NCBI RefSeq assembly: GCF_003111665.1
Contig: NZ_CP022188.1
Location: 1,178,001-1,242,000, forward strand
From: Parazoarcus communis
GTDB lineage: Bacteria > Pseudomonadota > Gammaproteobacteria > Burkholderiales > Rhodocyclaceae
Direction: 5' to 3'
DNA length: 64,000 bases
Every line of letters begins with the position of its first letter. Within the stretch, counting starts at the first letter, position 1. The notes under the pieces are model-generated. The model worked only from the letters and a program-made list of their open reading frames with translations. It made no database searches and was not told the origin of the DNA. The position numbers and the translations under genes are program-made. This document shows, one piece after another, positions 47,159 to 57,059 of the stretch.

Positions 47159-47671
47159 ATGAACCCTCCAGGACGAACTGATCCCGACACTCAGCAGGCA
47201 GCGTCCGCACCGCCCGAGCTCGAAGTGGTAATCGAGATTCCGCGGGGCAGCTTCATCAAGCGCGGATCGTCGGGGCAGCTCGACTTCATCTCTCCGCTGC
47301 CATGTCCCTTCAACTACGGTTCGGTGCCAGACCTGCTGGGCCTTGAGGGCGATCTGCTCGATGCGCTGGTGCTGGGGCCGAGGCTTGCGCAAGGCACGCG
47401 CGTGCGGGTCAAGGCCTGGGGCGCAGTGACCCTGACCGACAGGGGGATGCAGGATGACAAGCTCGTCTGCAGCGTACAGCCTCCAAGCGCATCGGCACGC
47501 GACTTCATCCTGCGTTTCTTTCACCGCTACGCGAAGTGCAAGGGACTGCTGAACTTCTTCCGTCGGCAGCCCGGGCGCAACGCCTGCGAGGGCTGGTGCG
47601 AGGCTGGCGTTGCCCTTCGTCGCGCACGGCCGAAACCCGGTACATGGAAGGGGGCGCCGGTCGATTTCTGA
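47159..47671 (+). CDS. Inorganic pyrophosphatase-family protein
   Basis: A 170-residue protein of the soluble inorganic pyrophosphatase fold. VVIEIPRGSFIKRGSSGQLDFISPLPCPFNYGSVPD corresponds to the family's N-terminal half, and LLGLEGDLLDALVLGPRL carries the metal-binding Asp pair of the DGDPxD motif (here with E for the first D). The C-terminal half (FFHRYAKCKGLLNFFRR) departs from classical PPases, so it may be a divergent paralogue. It is the first chromosomal gene after the element; before the insertions it was probably directly behind gyrB. Confidence 0.75.
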   Translation: MNPPGRTDPDTQQAASAPPELEVVIEIPRGSFIKRGSSGQLDFISPLPCPFNYGSVPDLLGLEGDLLDALVLGPRLAQGTRVRVKAWGAVTLTDRGMQDDKLVCSVQPPSASARDFILRFFHRYAKCKGLLNFFRRQPGRNACEGWCEAGVALRRARPKPGTWKGAPVDF

Positions 47672-47791
47672 TATTTGTCGGCGTGGCGGATCACAGCCAG
47701 GATTGCCCGGCGTGCAGCGGAACCATTTGACCGCATCGCCCCCTTACCTTGTGCATTGCGGCAAACTGTCGCCACAGGACATGAGGCGCTT

Positions 47792-48904
47792 ATGAACGAA
47801 CTCAACATTCCCGACCCGCAATCACTCGAAGCCTGGCTCGACGGCCGCATCGGTCCCTGGATGGGTAGCCTGGTCGCAGCGGCTCTGGCGCTGACTCTCG
47901 CGCTGGCGACACACAGCCTGATCTACGTTGCGCTGGCCCGATTCGTCCGTGGCAGTACGGTGGGCGAGGCCTTCGTGCGGGGGACACGCATGCCGATGCG
48001 CTGGGCCATGCTCGCGCTCGGCGCCCTGCTCGGGCTTGAAGGCCTGCCGGCCGAACTCCCCGGCGTGGGCCCGGCGCACCAACTTCTGGTGCTGCTTACC
48101 ATCGGCGCACTCACTTGGACCGCGCTGCGTGCGGTGCATGGCGTCGGGGCCGGTGTGCTCGACGACTATCGCGGCAGCAAGATCGAGGACGAGTACCAGG
48201 CGCGCCGGGTACGAACCCAGACCCGGGTGCTGACCCGCATCACCGGGTTTCTGGTGGTCACGGTGGGCGCCGCCGCCATGCTCATGACCTTTCCCGCCGT
48301 GCGCCAGATCGGTGCCAGCATGCTGGCCTCGGCCGGTGTGGCCGGGCTGGTGGTGGGTTTCGCCGCACGCCCGGTGCTGGCCAACCTGCTGGCTGGCCTG
48401 CAGATCGCCCTGACCCAGCCGATACGCATCGGCGACGTGGTAATCGTGGAAAAGGAGTGGGGCTGGATCGAGCAGATCTTCAGCACCTACGTGGTGGTGC
48501 GGGTGTGGGACGAGCGCCGCCTGGTGGTGCCGCTCAACTACTTCATCGAGAACCCTTTTCAGAACTGGACCCGTGACAGCTCGCAACTGATCGGCTCAGT
48601 CCATTGGTGGGTGGACTACCGCATGCCGCTCGCGCCCCTGCGCACCGAACTCGAACGCCTGTGCAAGCTCGCCCCGGAGTGGGACAGCCGGATACAGCTC
48701 CTGCAGGTGGTCGACGCAAGCGACCGCGCGGTGCAGTTGCGTGCCCTGGTGAGCGCACCGGATGCGGCCAAGGCATGGGATCTGCGCTGCCGCATCCGCG
48801 AAGGGATGCTCGACTTCATCCAGCGCGAGTATCCGCAGTTCCTGCCGCAGATCCGCGCCGAGCCGGCGGCCGACAGAACGGCGGCCGCCTTCGATGCCGT
48901 TTGA
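47792..48904 (+). CDS. MscS-family mechanosensitive ion channel
   Basis: A 370-residue inner-membrane channel. Four hydrophobic segments precede the conserved MscS pore helix and beta domain (about residues 170-290): MLASAGVAGLVVGFAARPVLANLLAGLQIALTQP, IRIGDVVIVEKEWGWIEQI and RLVVPLNYFIENPFQNWTR. The Gly/Ala-rich pore helix is clear. Such channels open on osmotic downshift to release solutes. The ATG at 47792 is chosen since the upstream extension lacks similarity. Confidence 0.9.
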   Translation: MNELNIPDPQSLEAWLDGRIGPWMGSLVAAALALTLALATHSLIYVALARFVRGSTVGEAFVRGTRMPMRWAMLALGALLGLEGLPAELPGVGPAHQLLVLLTIGALTWTALRAVHGVGAGVLDDYRGSKIEDEYQARRVRTQTRVLTRITGFLVVTVGAAAMLMTFPAVRQIGASMLASAGVAGLVVGFAARPVLANLLAGLQIALTQPIRIGDVVIVEKEWGWIEQIFSTYVVVRVWDERRLVVPLNYFIENPFQNWTRDSSQLIGSVHWWVDYRMPLAPLRTELERLCKLAPEWDSRIQLLQVVDASDRAVQLRALVSAPDAAKAWDLRCRIREGMLDFIQREYPQFLPQIRAEPAADRTAAAFDAV

Positions 48905-48929
48905 TGCCAGTCCGCAGTCACTCAAGCAT

Positions 48930-49829
48930 TCAGCGCAGCGCCGCACAGACATCCCTGACACAGGAACGTAACCACCGATGTGCCGGCTCGGCATCCAGCC
49001 GTGGGTGCCACAGCATTGAAACCGAAATTTCCGGCAGCGGAACGGGCAAGGGAAAACTGAACATACCGCTGCGCAGGCCACCGGTATGGCGTTCGGGGAC
49101 ACTGGCGACCAGATCCGAAGCCCGTGCCAGGGCCAGCGCAGTGGAAAAGCCGCTGACAATCGTGACAATCTCTCGTTCGAGGCCAAGTTCCGTCAGCGCC
49201 TCATCGATCGGCCCCTTGTCGAGCCCCTGCCTCGAAACAAGAATATGCGCGGCGCTCGCATAGCGCAGCGGTGTGAGCTCACCCTGACTCAGCGTGTGCC
49301 CCGCACGCACCACGCCGATGAAACGGTCCCTGAACAAGGCCTGCACACGCAGCTCCGGTGCCGCAGATTTTCCCACCACGCCAGTTTCAAGATCGACGAA
49401 TCCGTCGCGAAGGGCCCTGCCATCCTTGTCGGGCTTGTGCACGAAGCGCAGGCACACTCCGGGCGCCTCGTCGCGGACGCGCGCGATTAGCGCCGGGCCG
49501 AACGTCTCTGCAAAGCCTTCACTGGTCCGCAGCGTGAAGGTTCTGACCAGGCGCCCGAGATCGAGCTTCTCGACCGGGCGCAGCACTGCCTCGGCATCCT
49601 GCACGAGTTGGCTGGCCCGTTCGCGCAGTTCGACCGCCCGCGGCGTAGGGACGAGACCCCGCCCCGCTCTGACCAGCAGTGGATCGCCCGTCACCGTGCG
49701 CAACCGCGCCAAGGCCCTGCTCATCGCGGACGGGCTCAGCCTCAGTCGCCTTGCAGCCCCCGCCACACTGCCCTCGGCCAGCAGGACGTCGAGGGTGACA
49801 AGCAGATTCAGATCGGGTTTCGACATCAA
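48930..49829 (-). CDS. LysR-family transcriptional regulator
   Basis: The 299-residue protein has a standard N-terminal LysR helix-turn-helix (PDLNLLVTLDVLLAEGSVAGAARRLRLSPSAMSRALARLR) and a C-terminal effector domain resembling the NodD/PnbR-like group (RVQALFRDRFIGVVRAGHTL). It is divergent from the MFS transporter gene (139 bases between), the usual setting in which the regulator controls the neighbouring transporter. The inducer is unknown. Confidence 0.9.
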   Translation of the reverse strand: MMSKPDLNLLVTLDVLLAEGSVAGAARRLRLSPSAMSRALARLRTVTGDPLLVRAGRGLVPTPRAVELRERASQLVQDAEAVLRPVEKLDLGRLVRTFTLRTSEGFAETFGPALIARVRDEAPGVCLRFVHKPDKDGRALRDGFVDLETGVVGKSAAPELRVQALFRDRFIGVVRAGHTLSQGELTPLRYASAAHILVSRQGLDKGPIDEALTELGLEREIVTIVSGFSTALALARASDLVASVPERHTGGLRSGMFSFPLPVPLPEISVSMLWHPRLDAEPAHRWLRSCVRDVCAALR

Positions 49830-49968
49830 TCAAGCATAGCAGCGGCCGGTCGATATATGGCGTCAAACGCAACATTAAAGTGCAAATGCTGCGTCTTCCG
49901 CCATGCAACTGAGCGTTCTACGATTTCGACATGCCAATAGCGGGCATTGCCGACAACAGGGGCTCATC

Positions 49969-51435
49969 ATGAAAACAATCGAAACTGAACGTGTTTCTTC
50001 CATTGCGGACCCGACGAAAGCCGCAATCCCGGTCCGTGGCGCGCTCGTCAGTCTGTCGCTATCGGTATTGCTGTCCTCACTTGGCACCAGCATCGCCAAC
50101 GTTGCCTTGCCGAACCTCGCGGAAGCCTTCAATGCGTCATTTCAGGCGGTGCAATGGATCGTCCTCTCCTACCTCCTCGCCATCACGACCCTGATCGTGA
50201 GCGTCGGCAGGCTCGGCGACCTCATTGGCCGCAAACGCCTGCTACTGGTCGGAATCGCGCTGTTTACCGTTGCCTCAGGCCTGTGCGGCATCGCGACCTC
50301 GCTGCCGATGCTGATCGCTGCCCGCGGGCTTCAGGGCCTTGGCGCCGCCATCATGATGGCCCTTGCCATGGCCATCGTCGGAGAGATCGCGCCGAAGGCG
50401 AGGACCGGCAGCGTGATTGGCCTGCTCGGAACAATGTCAGCAATCGGCACCGCACTCGGGCCATCGCTCGGTGGCCTGTTGATCAACGGCTACGGCTGGC
50501 CGGCAATCTTTCTCATCAACCTGCCGCTGGGCATTGTGGCGCTCGTACTCACCGATCGCTACCTGCCACGGGAACTCGCACACACCGGTGCCGGGCGCCC
50601 CACTTTCGACGTGATCGGCACGCTGCTGCTCGCGCTGGCACTCGCGGCCTACGCGCTGGCAATGACAACAGGCCGCGGCGGTTTCGGCCTGCACACACTG
50701 GGGCTGTTGCTGATCGCAGCGACCGGGATCTGCTTGTTCGTGCGTGTCGAATCAAAGACCGCATTCCCGCTGCTTCAGCTTGAGCTCTTCCGCAGCCGGA
50801 GCCTCAGCAGCAGCCTCGCCACGAGCGCAATCGTATCGACGGTCATGATGTCGACACTGGTTGTCGGGCCGTTCTATCTGGCACGCGCACTCGGACTCGG
50901 GGCGGCATCCGTTGGACTGGTCATGTCGGTTGGCCCGCTCGTTGCCGCACTGACCGCCGCCCCTGCCGGGCGCATCGCCGACCGCTTTGGCGCGCAAGGC
51001 GTTTCCAGCCTCGGACTGATCGGCATGGCAAGCGGATCGCTTGCGCTATCCATCGTCCCCTTCACACTCGGCATCCCTGGCTACATCACGCCTCTTGTGG
51101 TGATCACCGCAAGTTATGCCTTGTTCCAGACGGCCAACAACACCTCGGTGATGAAGGATGCCGGCCCGAACCAGCGCGGCGTGGTGTCCGCCGTGCTCAA
51201 TCTGGCGCGGAATCTCGGCCTTGTCACTGGTGCGTCGGTAATGGGTGCGGTGTTCGCGCTGGCCTCCGGAAGCGCCGACATCACGACCGCATCTCCCGCA
51301 TCCGTTGCGCTCGGCATGCGGCTCACCTTCGCAGTCGCAGCGCTCCTTCTCGCAGCCGCACTTGCGATTGCATACCGCAGCGTGCCTCGCCAACCGGAAG
51401 CCGCCTCTCAGCCAGCCAGTTCGCGGGGACGCTGA
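49969..51435 (+). CDS. MFS transporter, DHA2 (drug:H+ antiporter) type
   Basis: A 488-residue inner-membrane protein with about 14 hydrophobic segments, the size and layout of the DHA2 family (EmrB/QacA). Motif A is seen as GRLGDLIGRKRLLLVG near residue 80, and motif C-like GLLGTMSAIGTALGPSLGG near residue 150. Members export drugs or metabolites using the proton gradient. ATG at 49969 was chosen because the first helix then begins at a normal distance. It is probably regulated by the divergent LysR protein. Confidence 0.9.
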   Translation: MKTIETERVSSIADPTKAAIPVRGALVSLSLSVLLSSLGTSIANVALPNLAEAFNASFQAVQWIVLSYLLAITTLIVSVGRLGDLIGRKRLLLVGIALFTVASGLCGIATSLPMLIAARGLQGLGAAIMMALAMAIVGEIAPKARTGSVIGLLGTMSAIGTALGPSLGGLLINGYGWPAIFLINLPLGIVALVLTDRYLPRELAHTGAGRPTFDVIGTLLLALALAAYALAMTTGRGGFGLHTLGLLLIAATGICLFVRVESKTAFPLLQLELFRSRSLSSSLATSAIVSTVMMSTLVVGPFYLARALGLGAASVGLVMSVGPLVAALTAAPAGRIADRFGAQGVSSLGLIGMASGSLALSIVPFTLGIPGYITPLVVITASYALFQTANNTSVMKDAGPNQRGVVSAVLNLARNLGLVTGASVMGAVFALASGSADITTASPASVALGMRLTFAVAALLLAAALAIAYRSVPRQPEAASQPASSRGR

Positions 51436-51503
51436 ATACTGGCAACAGAAGCGTCGCGCCGCGCTTGAAACCTGCTGGCGCAGGCGTGCGGTTCCGCTTG
51501 CGA

Positions 51504-51535
51504 GAGGGGCAGACCTGTCAGTCCGGCTGCCCCTC
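51504..51535. terminator. Hairpin between the convergent MFS and aspartate kinase genes
   Basis: A perfect 9-base stem GAGGGGCAG/CTGCCCCTC with a 14-base loop lies in the gap where the two genes converge. A T-run is lacking on either strand, so termination efficiency is uncertain. Confidence 0.5.
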
Positions 51536-51541
51536 GATGGA

Positions 51542-52942
51542 TTACGCCACCGGCACCGGTGTGCCGGAATTGACGCACAGCGAGTGGTTCAGCGCGATGA
51601 TCGACTTCTTGTAGTCCTCGCGCTCGACGATGAACTGCATGTTCACCTGACGCAGGGTCTGCGACACGCAGTTCACGTTCACCTCGGCTTCGGCCAGCGC
51701 CTGAGCAGCGCGGGCGAGTACGCCGGGGATGCTGATGTTCGAACCGATGGTGCACACGATGGCGCTCGGCTTGATGGAGACCACCTGGTAAGTGGTCTCC
51801 AGCTCATCGATCAGCGCCGGCGTGACCGAGTTCTCCCACAGCAGGTGGGCGATCGAATTGGCGTTGGTGGCCTTGAGGATGTAGGACACGTCGTGACGAC
51901 GGAAGATCTCCAGGATGCCGAGATCGAAGCCCACCGTGCCAACCATGCTCGGGTCATGGATCTCCACCAGCGTCACCTTGTCGCTGCCGGTCACGATTTC
52001 CACGCGGGCGCGCTCACCGACGTAATCCTTGGTGATCAGCGTACCGGGATGCTCGGGCTCGAAGGTGTTCTTGAGACGGATCGGGATGCCGGCCCGTTCC
52101 ATCGGCTTGGACGCCTTGGGATGAATGGCCTCCATGCCGACATCGGCCAGCTGGTCGGCCACGTCGTAGTTGGTGGCGCCCACGATCACTGCGTTTTCCA
52201 GGCCGACGATGTTGGGGTCGGCGGACGAAAGGTGAAACTCCTTGTGGATCACGGCCTCGGCCGGTCTCACTTCCACCGCGATCTTGCTGAACGTGACCTC
52301 GGAGTATCCGCGGTCGAACTCGCGCATGATGCCCTCGATCCCCTTGGTGTAGCCGGTGGCCACCACCACGTTGTTCGCCAGATCAAGGTCCTTGAAGCTG
52401 TTGCTGATGCGCTGGTCGATGGTCAGAGCCTCGTCATCATGGAAACCTGCGAGATCGAGCAGGATCGCATTCACTCCAGCAGCCTTGAGCATCTCGACCG
52501 CGTTGAATGCGCTGTGCGATTCGCCGATCGATGCCAGCACCTCGCGTGCCGCCAGCAGCACGTTCTCGCGGCTCAGGTAACCACTGGCCAGCACGTGGTG
52601 CATGGCATCAAGGTATTTCCTGGCTTCGCCAATACGCGTATCCACGAATGCATCGGCCACATCCAGCGGCAGGCCCAGTTCGGCGAAACCCGCGTTGAGC
52701 TTCTTGAGGCTCACGGCCAGGCCATTCAGCGCACCGTGGTAGTCCTTGCGCTCGGCAAACAGCGCATAAATGCCGGGCTCGCCCGTCTTCTTGTGCTCAA
52801 GCAACTGGTTGGTCACACCCGAATAGGCCGACACCACATAGATACGGCCATAAATGCGCGTCTTGTCGTACAACATGATGTGCCGCAGCACATCTCCGAA
52901 TGCCGACATTGACGTGCCACCGATTTTTTCAACCGAGATCAT
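51542..52942 (-). CDS. Aspartate kinase, Ask_Ect type
   Basis: The 466-residue protein phosphorylates aspartate, the first step towards lysine, threonine, methionine and, in some bacteria, ectoine. The N-terminus VEKIGGTSMSAF is the kinase phosphate-binding motif, LLEHKKTGEPGIYALFAERKDY is characteristic of the ectoine-associated Ask_Ect subgroup, and the C-terminus has two ACT-like segments (VTLVEIHDPSMVGTVGFDL; SAIVCTIGSNISIPGVLARAAQALAEAEVNVNC). Ask_Ect is often insensitive to feedback inhibition. No ectABC genes are in the window. The start at 52942 gives the conserved N-terminus; the frame is open far upstream without similarity. Confidence 0.9.
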   Translation of the reverse strand: MISVEKIGGTSMSAFGDVLRHIMLYDKTRIYGRIYVVSAYSGVTNQLLEHKKTGEPGIYALFAERKDYHGALNGLAVSLKKLNAGFAELGLPLDVADAFVDTRIGEARKYLDAMHHVLASGYLSRENVLLAAREVLASIGESHSAFNAVEMLKAAGVNAILLDLAGFHDDEALTIDQRISNSFKDLDLANNVVVATGYTKGIEGIMREFDRGYSEVTFSKIAVEVRPAEAVIHKEFHLSSADPNIVGLENAVIVGATNYDVADQLADVGMEAIHPKASKPMERAGIPIRLKNTFEPEHPGTLITKDYVGERARVEIVTGSDKVTLVEIHDPSMVGTVGFDLGILEIFRRHDVSYILKATNANSIAHLLWENSVTPALIDELETTYQVVSIKPSAIVCTIGSNISIPGVLARAAQALAEAEVNVNCVSQTLRQVNMQFIVEREDYKKSIIALNHSLCVNSGTPVPVA

Positions 52943-53178
52943 GGGTGCCCCCGAGCTTTGAATGACGTAATCCCCGTACCGAGCGAAGGATCGAGCGAAA
53001 CCCGGTAGTTTAATGGATTGTGCGATGTTTTTATGCGTGGGGATGGTGCATGTGCAGGGCGTTGCAGAAACCGGCCTGCACATGCCGGCGCGAGAGGCGA
53101 ATCTGGCCGTCTGGCAGGCAGCCTCCGCTTTATGCGTAGAATGTTGATCGCTGATATTGATGCCCAGGCAAACAGGAC

Positions 53179-54204
53179 ATGACCACACCGACCGGCAAGA
53201 CCCTTCTCCCTTTCTCCGAGCTCGAAGCCCTCCTGGCACGGATCTTCGTGCGTCACGGCACCTCGGACGACGTGGCAAAGGTGCTTGCGGCAAACTGCGC
53301 CAGTGCGCAACGCGACGGATCTGACAGCCACGGCGTTTTCCGGATCCCGGGCTACCTCTCCACGCTGGCCAGTGGCTGGGTGAATGGCAAGGCGGTTCCG
53401 CAGGTGGAGGATGTCGCACCCGGCTATGTGGCCGTGGACGCCGGCAATGGCTTCGCCCAGCCCGCACTGGAAGCCGCCCGCCCGCTGCTGCTGGAGAAAG
53501 TCCGGCACAACGGCATTGCGCTGCTCGCGATCCGCAACTCCCACCATTTCGCGGCCCTGTGGCCGGACGTCGAACCCTTCGCACAAGAAGGGCTGGTCGC
53601 CCTGGCTTTCGTCAACAGCATGGCCTGCGTCGTACCCCATGGCGGCCACAAGGCACTGTTCGGCACCAACCCGATCGCCTTCGCCGCGCCTCGCGCGGGT
53701 GCCAACCCGCTGGTGTTCGACCTCGCCACCAGCGCCATTGCCCACGGCGATGTGCAGATTGCCGCGCGCGAAGGCCACACCCTGCCCGAAGGCTATGGCG
53801 TTGACCGCAACGGCGAGCCGACCCGGGACCCCGCCGCGATTCTCGACGGTGGCGCACTGCTGCCATTCGGCGGCTACAAGGGCTCGGCGCTGTCGATGAT
53901 GGTCGAACTGCTCGCGGCAGCGCTGACGGGCGGCAATTTCTCCTTCGATTTCGACTGGTCGCAGCATCCGGGTGCGAAGACACCGTGGACCGGCGAGCTG
54001 CTGATCGTGATCGATCCGTCAAAGGGTACCGGCAGCAATTTCGCACAGCGCACGGAAACGCTGGTCGGCGCGATGCTGGACGCAGGCCAGACGCGCCAGC
54101 CCGGTGATCGCCGCTACCGCCAGCGCGCAGAATCCGTGCGCATCGGTATTGCGATCGACACAGACGAACTGGCGAAGCTGCGCGCACTGGCGGGCGAAGG
54201 CTGA
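53179..54204 (+). CDS. Ldh-family NAD(P)H-dependent oxidoreductase (possible delta1-piperideine-2-carboxylate reductase)
   Basis: A 341-residue member of the malate/L-lactate dehydrogenase (Ldh2) family, which differs from ordinary lactate dehydrogenases. Hallmarks are [20 protein letters not shown] (the SHG catalytic histidine), [21 protein letters not shown] and [11 protein letters not shown]. The closest recognised relatives are the DpkA/LhpD imine reductases of lysine and proline/hydroxyproline metabolism. The substrate is inferred and not certain. It is divergent from the aspartate kinase gene. Confidence 0.82.
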   Translation: MTTPTGKTLLPFSELEALLARIFVRHGTSDDVAKVLAANCASAQRDGSDSHGVFRIPGYLSTLASGWVNGKAVPQVEDVAPGYVAVDAGNGFAQPALEAARPLLLEKVRHNGIALLAIRNSHHFAALWPDVEPFAQEGLVALAFVNSMACVVPHGGHKALFGTNPIAFAAPRAGANPLVFDLATSAIAHGDVQIAAREGHTLPEGYGVDRNGEPTRDPAAILDGGALLPFGGYKGSALSMMVELLAAALTGGNFSFDFDWSQHPGAKTPWTGELLIVIDPSKGTGSNFAQRTETLVGAMLDAGQTRQPGDRRYRQRAESVRIGIAIDTDELAKLRALAGEG

Positions 54205-54284
54205 AGGAGCTCGCGGCCCCAAAGCCACCAATCCGTCTGCATGGCCGGACGAATCCGCAGGAACCCTCGGCCCAACGCTCTGGT

Positions 54285-55219
<935 letters not shown>

Positions 55220-55223
<4 letters not shown>

Positions 55224-55981
55224 ACCTGCACGCAATCAATGCCATCTACCGCTTCGAGATGGCCCGCGCCCGGCGCACGCTGACCCAGAGCATCATCTCC
55301 CCGGTGATCTCCACCTCGCTGTATTTCGTGGTGTTCGGCGCCGCCATCGGCTCGCGCATTCCACAGGTCGACGGGGTGAGCTACGGCAGCTTCATCGTGC
55401 CCGGCCTGATCATGCTGGCGCTGCTCACGCAGAGCATCGCCAACGCCTCGTTCGGCATCTACTTTCCACGCTTCACAGGCACCATCTACGAAGTCCTGTC
55501 GGCGCCGGTGTCCTATCTCGAGATTGTCATTGCCTACGTGGGCGCTGCGGCCACCAAGTCGATCATCCTCGGGCTGATCATCCTCGCCACTGCGGCGCTG
55601 TTTGTGCCCCTGACCATCCAGCACCCGCTGTGGATGCTGATGTTCCTGGTACTGACCGCCGTCACCTTCAGCCTGCTCGGTTTCATCATCGGCATCTGGG
55701 CCGACGGCTTCGAGAAGCTGCAGCTGGTGCCGATGCTGATCGTCACCCCGCTCACCTTCCTCGGCGGCAGTTTCTACTCGATCAACATGCTGCCGCCGTT
55801 CTGGCAGACGGTGACGCTGTTCAATCCGGTGGTGTATCTGGTCAGCGGCTTTCGCTGGAGCTTTTACGGCATTGCCGATGTGAGCCCGGCACTCAGTCTG
55901 GCAATGACATTGTTTTTCCTCATCGCCTGCATCGTGACCGTCGCCTGGATCTTCCGCACCGGCTACCGCCTCAAGCCCTGA
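55220..55981 (+). CDS. yadH: ABC-2 type transporter permease, YadH-like
   Basis: A 253-residue permease with six membrane helices of the ABC-2 family ([72 protein letters not shown]). It matches YadH in length and motifs and is translationally coupled to the ATPase gene. Exported substrate is unknown; this group has been linked to lipid, polysaccharide or drug export. Confidence 0.9.
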
Positions 55982-56012
55982 ACGCCACAGTGCAAGGCCA
56001 CCCGGCCCTGCG

Positions 56013-56840
56013 CTAGCGCTTGCTGCTGTCGACCTCGCATTCGGGCACGGTATTCCAGTGGTCTGGCGCGCAGTATTTCCAGCGCGCCTTTTCGCGACAG
56101 GCAATGCGCGGGAAGAACGACTCTGCGTCGCATGCGGCCAGGTCCGCCTTGAGCGCCGCCAGCCATGCGCGCGCCGGAGCGGACCGCGCAGCGGGCGCCG
56201 GTTGCGCAGGCGCTGCCTTGCGCTGCACGGTCTCCGTCGGTTTGGTCCTGGGCTCGGGTTTTGCGGGCTCGACAACGGGATCCGGCGGCGAAGCCGGCGC
56301 CACTTCAGACTGTGCCGAAGCCTCGTCCGTCGACACACGCGGCGCCAACGCAACAATCTCCTCTGCCTTTGCAGGCGACCCGGCCTCAGCCTGATCCTCG
56401 GGTTGAGCCGGAACATCGGCTGGCTGCACGGCCACTACGGTCGCCGGTGCCGGCACAAGTGCTTCGTCCCCACCACGAAGGAAATAGAAACTGCCGGCTG
56501 CAAGCAGCAGCACGAGGAGCGCGGCAGCCAGAACGCGCCTGCGCCCGGTGGAGGCCGCAGCATTTCCCGTCACTGCGCCGGCGCCCGGGGCCGCGGTGTC
56601 CGCGACGCCCGCAAACACATCGTCCGCCGTGTCGGAGGGTGCCGGGGTCGGCGGCATGAAGTCGGGGATGATCGTGTCTTCGGCGTGGAAATCGGGCGTG
56701 TCGAAGGCGTTTTGCCCCCCATCCCACGGCAGCTCGTATGGCGAAACGCCCGTGTTCGCGACACCCTTCGTGCGCGCGCCACAATGGCTGCAGAAACGGG
56801 CATCGGACCGGACCTCATCTCCGCAGGCAGAACACTTCAT
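56013..56840 (-). CDS. Zinc-ribbon membrane protein with Ala/Pro-rich region
   Basis: A 275-residue protein with an N-terminal zinc ribbon, [21 protein letters not shown], one membrane helix ([19 protein letters not shown], near residue 103) and a long low-complexity Ala/Pro/Glu-rich stretch, followed by a conserved end with cysteines ([24 protein letters not shown]). This end is often seen in small periplasmic modules of Betaproteobacteria, of unknown role. The ATG at 56840 was chosen because the zinc ribbon begins there. It is convergent with yadH. Confidence 0.75.
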   Translation of the reverse strand: MKCSACGDEVRSDARFCSHCGARTKGVANTGVSPYELPWDGGQNAFDTPDFHAEDTIIPDFMPPTPAPSDTADDVFAGVADTAAPGAGAVTGNAAASTGRRRVLAAALLVLLLAAGSFYFLRGGDEALVPAPATVVAVQPADVPAQPEDQAEAGSPAKAEEIVALAPRVSTDEASAQSEVAPASPPDPVVEPAKPEPRTKPTETVQRKAAPAQPAPAARSAPARAWLAALKADLAACDAESFFPRIACREKARWKYCAPDHWNTVPECEVDSSKR

Positions 56841-57059
56841 CACAACACTCGTTTCGTTGACGCCGACATAGTGCAAACAATATTCATTGACCGCAACCGC
56901 GTCGTCCATTCCGCCAGCGCACCCGGGTGACGGCTCACCCCGGATGCCTGCATGCGCGCCCGCGTAACAGCCTCTTACCAAGGGCGTACAAGACAGCTAC
57001 GTTGTTGCCGGAAAGTCCGTGTACCATCCAGGGCACGCCCCACAGACGACACCTATCCA

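Noticed and set aside
51542..53584. 680-residue form of the aspartate kinase
   Set aside because: The upstream 214 residues are Arg/Pro-rich and run antisense through the divergent Ldh-family gene; the conserved kinase start is at 52942.
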